Shown here piece after piece: positions 10,211 through 19,220 of a DNA stretch of 64,000 bases. The stretch comes from Prinsepia uniflora (taxonomy: Eukaryota > Streptophyta > Magnoliopsida > Rosales > Rosaceae), in assembly GCA_032719365.1 (NCBI GenBank), contig CM064865.1, positions 39,792,065-39,856,064 of the forward strand, written 5' to 3'. Every line of letters begins with the position of its first letter. The first letter of the stretch is position 1. Under the pieces are notes generated by a model. It searched no databases, had not been told where the DNA came from, and saw nothing but the letters and a program-made list of their open reading frames with translations. Both the position numbers and the translations under genes were made by a program.

Positions 10211-12180
10211 TGTAACGACCTGTCCTGGGAGTCGGGATTAGCGAAGTGATTAGTGACAGATTAGTGAGGTTAATCGGTGGTTAGTTGGCTACTGTTAGAC
10301 ATTAGGCGTAGAAGGACGATTTTGTCCCTGGTTTGGTCAAATTGTTGACTTTTAGTTCGGACGATCAATTGGGCATTGACCGATGACTGTGACGTAGTTT
10401 GGGACGTCAGGAATTCGTAGACAGGTGTGCAATCAGATGAGGACAAGTGTGTAGTGTGTGTTTGGATATTTTGAGTTAGGGACCATGGGATTGTGACAGG
10501 TGGCAGTGGAGTAGAGGTTTCTACAAGTTTGCACGGTGTGATTTTAAATGGGGTGTGTGTTTGTGTAATCGTGCACAAGAGAGAAACAGAGGATGAGCTG
10601 AGGGTGAGAAATCGATCGATGGCGGAGAGTGTGTGTTCTGGTGAGTGAGGGGGGGGGGGGGGGGTGAGAGTAGGGAGAGTTTAAGACTTGGTGAGTGAGT
10701 TTTGAGTGGAACTCGTAAGCAGAACGATTGTGTGTGCGAGGTATGAGTTCGCGGGAAAACAGAGAAGTGTCGAGGGTGTGGTGCAAGCATCAGTGATCAA
10801 GTTGATCCAATTAGGATAGAGGGAAGGTTAGGACGGCACTGTGAACCCTGCAGAACGCGGCGGCGAGCATGGTGGCGGACGGCCCGTAGGTAAGTTCTCT
10901 TCTTCCTCTGTTTGCTCTGTTTTTCTATTTTGTTTCAGACGTTAAGTCGTGGAGTTTGAGGTCGAGTCGAGGTAGTTGGTGAGTGCTAGTGGATTCAGTA
11001 GGTCCCTAGGAACCTGTTGGTGGTGAAGCCGTGATGGGAGGAAGACCTAGTGGCTGGGAGCAGAAATAGGGCTTTTTTCTGTGTTTAAATTCGAGTTTGG
11101 GCGATGAGATTTAGGCCGTAATGTTTAGTTGTTAGAATTAGACTTAGTTTCTAGTATGAGGACAAAGAGTTTGGTGGTAAAAGGAAGGAAATTGGTGGAG
11201 GAATGGCGAAGAACCGCCCTCGCAGGTTCAGACCAGTCGAAAGGCTGAGGAAGACGATGAACAGTAGTTACTGTGCAGGCGCGTGAGGCCCATGTGCAGC
11301 CACTTTGGGTGGCGCGTGGGGGCGCGTGCGGCGGTTTCCGTGGAAGTGGTCAACTAGGTTTTGGCCTAATCGTTGTAACGAATCTATTGGGATAGGTTTC
11401 GGGACGATCGGACGTTGTTTCGGGTTAGTTCTGTGGGATCGAAGGTTTAGGGTTCCGTTTAAAGTAGGCTTAGAAGTTCGGGAAAGTTATGGGACTTGAG
11501 TAGGACTTTTGTGAAGTAGTTAGTAACCTTGTTATGGGCTTTGGACAGGTTCAGGGAAGCCGATGGTAGCGGAATGGCCGGGGACGGCGTAAGTGCGCGT
11601 ATCGAGGCGACGCCGAAATGGTCTGTGAGTGGACTTTGCTTTCTAACTCTTGATGCATGTGTTTATGTTTTTATATGTTTTCTATACTTGTTTCTATGAT
11701 TTGATTTATGATTGTGATGGTTTACGATTTTGCACGTTTTTCGAGGAAATGACGGTATTTCACGTTTTACTAGATTTTGATGGTTATTGTGATTTGAACC
11801 TGGTTTAATGATTTGATTTCGGGATTTGAAATACGATTTGATTTCAAAGAAAGTAAAAGGATTTTGGAAAGAGTTTTCGGGCTTGAAGCCCAGTTCAGAA
11901 AAGTGGTTTTGAGAAATGTGATTTCGGGTTTTTGAATCGGACTTCCGGATGACGATTCGGGATTCGGTTTGGAACTAGAAATGGATTTTCGGGTTTGGGT
12001 TCGGAATGGTTATTCCGGATGCTAGCTTACGGAATGATGGTTGCAGACTCAGATCTGGAAAGGAGATGGATATGAGTTCTGGGTTTGGATTCAGGATCTT
12101 GATGAAATTGCGGATTCGGATTCGGAAATGGAAAATGGTTTTCAAATGATTTTAGATTGGATTTGCTGGATCTGGTTATT

Positions 12181-12374
12181 GGGTTTAAGGACCCGGATTA
12201 TTGATTGATGGGGGACGGGCCCGGATTGGGTTTAAAGACCCGGATTGAGTTTAAAGACTCGGGAGTTTAAAGACTCGGATATATTGATATTTCCCCCATA
12301 GGCCTCTTGAGTTTAAAGACTCGGGAGTTTAAAGACTCGGATTATATTGAGGCCTGGATCGAGTTTAAAGACTC
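12181..12374 (+). promoter_or_regulatory. Micro-hairpin array in LTR1
   Basis: Seven 14-base units share a TTTAA(A/G)G core with complementary 4-base arms: GGGTTTAAGGACCC (12181), GGGTTTAAAGACCC (12228), and GAGTTTAAAGACTC at 12247, 12263, 12309, 12325 and 12361. A related GGGCTTGAAGCCC lies at 11879 and GGGCTGAGGCCC at 12479. Function unknown. Confidence 0.6.
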
Positions 12375-12705
12375 GGATAGATCCAGCAGGTTAGGTGAGT
12401 GGAAATATGATATGGTTTTCAACAAGGTTTTCTGATGTTTTGGGCAGTGGCCTGGAAGAAATGGTTTTTGATGGTTTTGGGCTGAGGCCCGGGAATTGAG
12501 AAAAAAGAGAATGTGTTTCGTTTTCGTACATGGTTTTATGACATACCTTTGATATGCATGCATTGGTTTTTACACGGAGGTTATAAATGTCATTATTTTA
12601 TGAAATGTTTTTAAATATGCACTTTATTTTTGTCCACTCATAGTCTTTTCGTGTTTTCGATACCCTCTAGGTTGTTGCGGCACGGGCTGTTGATCGAGAG
12701 AGACG

Positions 12706-12733
12706 GAGACATCACACCCACGATCCACAGTAG
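12706..12733 (+). promoter_or_regulatory. U5 arm of U5-leader duplex (family 3, copy I)
   Basis: GAGACATCAC, then a 7-base bulge ACCCACG, then ATCCACAGTAG. Complementary in two perfect helices (10 and 11 pairs) to 13418-13438. Confidence 0.65.
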
Positions 12734-12906
12734 TTCGGTACACTATGGGAAGTCTGGTTACCTTTGTATGGTTGGATCGAGAATCCCTTGTCCAACTTAC
12801 GTGTCACATGAAGGTTGGACGTCAGTTTAGCCTACGTTTCATGCGTAAGTTAGACGGGATCGGGATTTAGCCCTTAATCCCGGGGGATTAGGGGTGGGTC
12901 CTGTCA

Positions 12907-12975
12907 ATTGGTATCAGAGCTGGACCCTGACCGGAAGTGTGCTAGCGAGGACGCTGATCCCCAAGGGGGGTGGAT
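12907..12975 (+). mobile_element. Cassandra TRIM internal domain, copy I (69 bp)
   Basis: Primer-binding site, then GCGAGGACGCTGATCCCCAA, then the polypurine tract AAGGGGGGTGGAT. This is the whole short internal domain I recognise from Cassandra elements, which encode no protein. It follows the Gypsy LTR rather than a Cassandra 5' LTR. Confidence 0.8.
12909..12920 (+). promoter_or_regulatory. Primer-binding site, first (Cassandra-side)
   Basis: TGGTATCAGAGC, an exact complement of the initiator-Met-tRNA 3' end, two bases after LTR1. A second copy of the arrangement is at 17410-17421. Confidence 0.92.
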
Positions 12976-13332
12976 TGTAAGACCCAGTGTTGGATGCAAG
13001 AACAGTGAGCAAGACCCGTGAGCTTGAGAAGCAAGAACGGTGAGCAAGACCCGTGAGCTTGGAAAGGTAAGATCGGTGAACGATCCCACTTCGCTCGGGG
13101 AGGGAAAGGTGAAGTACCTTGTATGTGTGGGCACATATCTATCTAACACAAGGCTTTTTGGGAGCTCAGTGGCTTTGGGGGGGATTGGAACTCCAAAGTT
13201 AAGCGAGTTGAGGATGGTGCAATCCCATGAGGGGTGACCAACTGGAAAGTTGCACGTGAGCTCCCGAAAACAAAATCGTGAGGGCTGGGCCCAAAGCGAA
13301 CAATATTGTGTTAGATGGGCCAGGTCGTGACA
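12976..13332 (+). mobile_element. Cassandra LTR, copy I (357 bp)
   Basis: TGTAAGACCC...GGTCGTGACA. It contains a 5S-rRNA-like segment (13188-13258) and the typical tail GGGCCCAAAGCGAACAATAT. A short tandem duplication of GAGCAAGACCCGTGAGCTTG lies near its start. Immediately downstream is another primer-binding site (13336-13347). Confidence 0.82.
13188..13258 (+). other. 5S-rRNA-like promoter segment in Cassandra LTR, copy I
   Basis: GAACTCCAAAGTTAAGCG matches the 5S region with box A, and GGGGTGACCAACTGGAAAGT matches the box C region (5S has GGGTGACC then CTGGGAAGT). The first part of 5S is not recognisable, so this is not a 5S gene. In Cassandra, the 5S-like part is thought to act as an RNA polymerase III promoter. 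Confidence 0.78.
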
Positions 13333-14719
13333 GAATGGTATCAGAACGAGGTTCCGTATGTTCTGCACGAGGTTTGGTTCCGAGAATCGTAGGTTCGTTG
13401 ACTTGGGTGGTGTGATGCTACTGTGGATGTGATGTCTCGATGCGGAACATCCCGACAACAACCTGGATACGACAGTGATAATACGTTTGAGGTGGTTAGA
13501 TAGCAGCGTTTGAGGGTGCTAGTCTCTCGATACAGGATGCGAGGAAAGACGTATGTCGGCTTAAGACCGGAACGGTTAGTGTGTTGGCACTGGTTTTTCT
13601 TGATGGATGGACCATAGGGTCAGAGATACCCTAGCAGAAGTAACCTGGAACGTAGCCGGTGAGCAACGGATGAGAGTAGGTTGGTCGGCCTGAGGGGCCT
13701 GAGAGTAGCTCATTGAGTTAGTGAGATATGTAGGCCGAGGAGGCCGATTGATGGTGGCCGGTTGGGCTGGATGGCGTTTGGATGTTGATCGGATGGATTG
13801 GTGACCTTTGGTCAGTTGGGTTGAGTTTGGAATTGTACAGCTACGAGTAGCCGGATGCCTTGATGGCAGGGTCTAGGAACTACTGTGAGACTCGAGGGAT
13901 TGTTTCCCCTAGTGATGATCTTAGTCGAGTGTGACAACCCGAGTGGTAAGTCTGTAGTGAACCAGTGGCAATTGCGGGTTTGGATAATCCAGATGACGGG
14001 AATGATTTGAGGAACCCCGTGGGTAGTGAGAAGTACCTGAAGGAAACCGTGAGTTGAGGTTTGTGGTATTGTAGTCCTTGTGGTTTGGGCCGACTTACGA
14101 CCGGATTGGAGACGGTGCTGCTAGGTGCAGCTGAGGGAGTGGTTGCCTGACGAGGGTTCGTATGCCGAGTAAGGTAAGGATGACGATGGGTAGGTCATGA
14201 ACCAGGACGAACGGTCAGGATGCTGTTGGTTGATCAGAGTAGCGCAGTGGAAGAGAGGTGCACCTAGGCTTCGTGTTGGATTGGGCTACGATGGTATGGA
14301 CAGGTTTGATCATCCGTGGGATTAATTTCGTGGACTCATCCTTATGTGTTAGAAATGCTGAGGTTGGATTTTGGTGCTTGGAAATCGGTTGAGAATTGGA
14401 GACTTGTCCACGTATGACGGAAGGGCTTGAGAAATGAGTGACTATAACTGATCGATATGAGGTTATTGAAGAGAACCCAAAATCTAGGAGTGCCTTTAGG
14501 ACTTTGTTGATGTATTCAGACAGGGTGGTCGGAGCAGTCAAGGGAAGGGAAGGCAAATAGTGAGTCGGTAGGTAGAATTCCTTTTGGGTTAGTACGCAGG
14601 ATTGGATCATTTTGGGTAAGAGGTTTAGTTGAGTAGTGGTTGAGATAGAGTAGGAGACCCCACACCTGAGGTACGAGTTGTGGAATTTCGGGGACGAAAT
14701 TCTTTTAAGGAGGGTAGAT
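13333..14719 (+). other. Family-3 internal region I, non-coding
   Basis: Begins with a second, imperfect primer-binding site TGGTATCAGAAC (13336-13347). The leader arm at 13418-13438 is complementary to U5. The 3' end has TTTCGGGGACGAAATTC and the polypurine tract AAGGAGGGTAGAT at 14707-14719. No gag or pol remnant is readable between them. The early part (GTGATGTCTC...AACATCCCG...CAACCTG) resembles the same position in element 4 (36898-36940). Confidence 0.8.
13418..13438 (+). promoter_or_regulatory. Leader arm of U5-leader duplex (family 3, copy I)
   Basis: CTACTGTGGAT followed directly by GTGATGTCTC; complementary to 12706-12733. The second array copy has the same pair at 17207-17234 and 17919-17939. 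Confidence 0.65.
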
Positions 14720-17407
14720 TATAACGGCCCGTCCCGGGAGTCGGGATTAGCGAAGTGATTAGTGACGGATTAGTGAGGTTAATCGGTGGTTAGTTGGCTA
14801 CTGTTGGACATTAGGCGTAGAAGGACGATTTTGCCCTTAGTTTGGGCAAATTGTTGACTTTAAGTTCGTACGATCAATTGGGCATTGACCGATGACTGTG
14901 ACGTAGTTTGGGACGTCACGAATTCGTAGACAGGTGTGCAATCAGATGAGGACAAGTGTGCAGTGTGTGTTTGGATATTTTGAGTTAGGGACCATGGGAT
15001 TGTGACAGGTGGCAGTGTACTACAGGTTTCGACAAGTTTGCACAGTGTGATTTTAAATGGGGTGTGTGTTTGTGTAGTCGTGCACAAGAGAGAAACAGAG
15101 AGTGAGATGAGGGTGAGAAATCGATCGATGGCCGAGAGTGTGTGTTCTGGTGAGTGAGGGGGGTGAGAGTAGAGAGAGTTTAAGACTTGGTGAGTTAGTT
15201 TTGAGTGGAACTCGTGGGTAGAACGGTTGTGTGTGCGAGGTATGAGTTCGCTGGAATACAGAGAAGTGTCGAGGGTGTGGTGCAAGCATCAGTGATCAAG
15301 TTGATCCAATTAGGATCGAGCGAAGGTTAGGACGGCTCTGTGAACCCTGCGGAACGCGGCAGCGAGCTCTGTGGCGGACGACCAGTAGGTAATTTCTCTT
15401 CTTCCTTTGTTTGCTCTGTTTTTCTATTTTGTTTCAGACGTTAAGTCGGGGAGTCTGAGGTCGAGTCGAGGTAGTTGGTGAGTGCTAGTGGATTCAGTAT
15501 GTCCCTAGGAACCTGTTGGTGGTGAAGCCGTGATGGGAGGAAGACCTGGTGGCCGGGAGCAGAAACAGGGCTTTTGTCTGTGTTTAAATTCGAGTTTGGG
15601 CGATGAGATTTAGGCCGTAATGTTTAGTTGTTAGGATTGGACTTAGTCGCTAGGATGAGGACGAAGAGTTTGTTGGAAAAAGGAAGGAAATTGGTGGAGG
15701 AATGGCGAAGAACCGCCCTCGCAGGTTCAGACCGGTCGAACGGCTGAGGAAGACGATGAACAGTGGTTACTGTGCAGGCGCGTGAGGCCCATGTGCAGCC
15801 ACTTTGGGTGGCGCGTGGGGGCGCATGCGGCAGTTTCCAGGGAAGTGGTCAACTAGTTTTTTGGCCTAATCGTTGTATCAAATCTATTGGGATAGGTTTC
15901 GGAAAGATCGGACGTTGTTTCGGGTTAGTTCTGCGGGATCGAAAGTTTAGGGTTCCGTTTAAAGTACGCTTAGAAGTTCGGGAAAGTTATGGGACTTGAG
16001 TAGGACTTTTGTGAAGTAGTTAGTAACCTTGTTATGGGCTTTGGACAGGTTCAGGGAAGCCGAGGGTAGCGAAATGGCCGGGGACGTCGTAAGTGCGCGT
16101 ATCGAGGCGACGCCGAAATGTTCTGTGAGTGGACTTTGCTTTCTAACTCTTGATGCATGTATATACGTTTTTATATGTTTTCTATACTTGTTTCTATGAT
16201 TTGATTTATGATTTTGATGGTTTACGGTTTTGCACGTTTTTTGAGGAAATGACGGTATTTCACGTTTTACGAGATTTTGATGGATATTGTGATTTGAACC
16301 TGGTTTAATCATTTGATTTCGGGATTTGAAATACGATTTTGATTTCAAATAAAGTAAAAGGATTTTGGAAAGAGTTTTCGGGCTTGAAGCCCAGTTCAGA
16401 AAAGTGGTTTTGAGAAATGTGATTTCGGGTTTTTGAATCGGACATCCGGATGACGATTCGGGATTCGGTTTGGAACTTGAAATGGATTTTCGGGTTTGGG
16501 TTCGGAATGGTTATTCCGGATGCTAGCTTACGGAATGATGGTTGCAGACTCGGATCTGGAAAGGAGATGGATATGAGTTCTGGGTTTGGATTCAGGATCT
16601 TGATGAAATTGCGGATTCGGATTCGGAAATATAAAATGGTTTTCAAATGATTTTAGATTGGATTTGCTGGATCTGGTTATTGGGTTTAAGGACCCAGATT
16701 ATTGATTGATGGGGGACGGGCCCAGATTGGGTTTAAAGACCCGGATTGAGTTTAAAGACTCGGGAGTTTAAAGACTCGGATATATTGATATTTCCCCTGT
16801 AGGCCTGTTGAGTTTAAAGACTTTGGAGTTTAAAGACTCGGATTATATTGAGGCCTGGATCGAGTTTAAAGACTCGGATAGATCCAGCGGGTTAGGTGAG
16901 TGGAAATATGATATGGTTTTCAACAAGGTTTTCCGATGTTTTGGGCAGTGGCCTGGAAGAAATGGTTTTTGATGGTTTTGGGCTGAGGCCCGGGAATTGA
17001 GAAAAAAGAGAATGTGTTTCGTTTTCGTACATGGTTTTATGACATACCTTTGATATGCATGCATTGGTTTTTACGCGGAGGGTATAAATGTCATTATTTT
17101 ATGAAATGTTTTTAAATATGCACTTTATTTTTGTCCACTCACAGTCTTTTCGTGTTTTCGATACCCTCTAGGTTGTTGCGGCACGGGCTGTTGATCGAGA
17201 GAGACGGAGACATCACACCCACGATCCACAGTAGTTTGGTACACTATGGGAAGTCTGGTTACCTTTGTATGGTTGGATCGAGAATCCCTTATCCAACTTA
17301 CGTGTCACATGAAGGTTGGACGTCAGTTTAGCCTACGTTTCATGCGTAAGTTAGACGGGATCGGGATTTAGCCCTTAATCCCGGGGGATTAGGGGTGGGT
17401 CCTGTCA
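14720..17407 (+). repeat. LTR2 of family-3 array, 2688 bp
   Basis: Collinear with LTR1. It begins TATAACGGCCC, so the canonical TG terminus has become TA (also true of LTR3). The G run is only 6 bases here. It ends CCTGTCA before the second internal unit. Confidence 0.92.
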
Positions 17408-17476
17408 ATTGGTATCAGAGCTAGACCCTGACCGGAAGTGTGCTATCGAGGACGCTGGTCCCCAAGGGGGGTGGAA
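17408..17476 (+). mobile_element. Cassandra internal domain, copy II
   Basis: Same 69-bp internal domain as at 12907, with the primer-binding site at 17410-17421 and a G-rich polypurine tract ending GTGGAA. Confidence 0.8.
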
Positions 17477-17833
17477 TGTAAGACCCGGTGTTGGATGTAA
17501 GAACGGTGAGCAAGACCCGTGAGCTTGAGAAGCAAGAACGGTGAGCAAGACCCTTGAGCTTGGAAAGGTAAGATCGGTGAACGATCCCACATCGCTCGTG
17601 GAGGGAAAGGTGAAGTACCTTATATGTGTGGGCACATATCTATCTAACACAAGGCCTTTTGGGAGCTCAGTGGCTTTGGGGGGGATTGGAACTCCAAAGT
17701 TAAGCGAGTTGAGGCTGGTGCAATCCCATGATGGGTGACCTACTGGGATGTTGCACGTGAGCTCCCGGAAACAAAACCGTGAGGGCTGGGCCCAAAGCGG
17801 ACAATATTGTGTTAGATGGGCCAGGTCGTGACA
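17477..17833 (+). mobile_element. Cassandra LTR, copy II (357 bp)
   Basis: TGTAAGACCC...GTCGTGACA, the same length as copy I. The 5S-like segment at 17689-17759 is closer to genuine 5S than copy I in its box C part (ATGGGTGACCTACTGGGA). The next primer-binding site is at 17837-17848. Confidence 0.82.
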
Positions 17834-19220
17834 TAATGGTATCAGAACGAGGTTCCGTATATTCTGCACGAGGTTTGGTTCCCAGAATCGTAGGTTCGTT
17901 GACTTGGGTGGTGTGATGCTACTGTGGATGTGATGTCTCGATGCGGAACAACCCGACAGCAACCTGGATACGACAGTGATAGTACATTTGAGGTGGTTAG
18001 ATAGCAGCGTTTGAGGGTGCTAGTCTCTCGATACACGATTCTGGGAAAGACGTATGTCGGCTTAAGGTCGGAACGGTTAGTGTGTTGGCACTGGTTTTTC
18101 TTGATGGATGGACCATAAGGTCAGAGATACGGTAGCAGAAGTAACCTGGAACGTAGCCGGTGAGCTATAGATGCGAGTAGGTTGGTCGGCCTGAGGGGCC
18201 TGAGAGTAGCTCATTGAGTTAGTGAGATATGTAGGCCGAGGAGGCCGATTGATGGTGGCCGGTTGGGCCGGATGGCGTTTGGATGTTGATCGGATGGATT
18301 GGTGACCTTTGGTTAGTTGGGTTGAGTTTGGAATTGTGCGGCTAAGAGTAGCCGGATGCCTTGATGGTAGGGTCTAGGAACTACTGTGAGACTCGAGGGA
18401 TTGTTTCCCCTAGTGATGATCTTAGCTGGGTGTGACAACCCGAGTGTTATGTCTGTAGTGAACCAGTGGCAATTGCGGGTTTGGATAATCCGGATGACGG
18501 GAATGATTTGAGGAACCCCGTGGGTAGTGAGAAGTACCTGAGGGAAACCGTGAGTTGAGGTTTGTGGTATTGTAGTCCTTGTGGTTTGGGCCGACTTACG
18601 ACCGGATTGGAGACGGTGCTGCTAGGTGCAGCTGAGGGAGTGGTTGCCTGACGAGGGTTCGTATGTCGAGTAAGGTAAGGATGACGATGGGTTGGTCATG
18701 AACCAGGACGAACGGTCAGGATGCTGTTGGTTGATCAGAGTAGCGCAGTGGAAGAGCGGTGGACCTAGGCTTCGTGTTGGATTGGGCTACGATGGTATGG
18801 ACAAGTTTGATCATCCGTGGGATTCATTTCGTGGACTCATCCTTATGTGTTAGAAATGCTGAGGTTGGATTTTGGTGCTTGGAAATCGGTTGAGAATTGG
18901 AGACTTGTCCTCATATGACGGAAGGGCTTGAGAAATGAGTGACTATAACTGATCGATATGAGGTTATTGAAGAGAACCCACAATCTAGGAGTGCCTTTAG
19001 GACTTTGTTGATGTATTCCGATAGGGTGGTCGGAGCAGTCAAGGGAAGTGAAGGCAAATAGTGAGTCGGTCGGTAGAATTCCTTTTGGGTTAGTAAGAAG
19101 GACTGGATCGTTTTGGGTAAGAGGTTCAGTTGAGTAGTGGTTGAGATAGAGTAGGCGACCCCACACCTGAGGTACGAGTTGTGGAATTTCGGGGACGAAA
19201 TTCTTTTAAGGAGGGTAGAT
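17834..19220 (+). other. Family-3 internal region II, non-coding
   Basis: Near-identical copy of 13333-14719, with its polypurine tract at 19208-19220. No coding capacity is visible. Antisense frames such as 18843-19166 lie in repeat DNA and are not genes. Confidence 0.8.

Larger units (their letters stand above)
10211..12906 (+). repeat. LTR1 of family-3 array, 2696 bp
   Basis: TGTAACGACCTG...GGTCCTGTCA. The 5' part repeats GATTAG-type words. A conserved module with GTGACGTAG and GGACGTCA follows (10388-10411). There is a 16-G run at 10649-10664, and a hairpin array at 12181-12374. U5 carries GAGACATCAC (12706-12715). Confidence 0.93.

Noticed and set aside
10521..10790. Antisense frames in the LTRs (also 14860-15285 and 19361-19786)
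   Set aside because: Low-complexity His/Ser/Pro-rich translations of G-rich LTR DNA, with different ends in each copy.
13188..13258. Genuine 5S rRNA gene
   Set aside because: The first half of 5S is not recognisable and the segment lies inside a Cassandra LTR with LTR ends.
12904..13461. 185-codon antisense frame, repeated at 17405-17962
   Set aside because: It runs antisense across the Cassandra LTR and Gypsy leader; its repetition is due to the array duplication, and it has no domain features.
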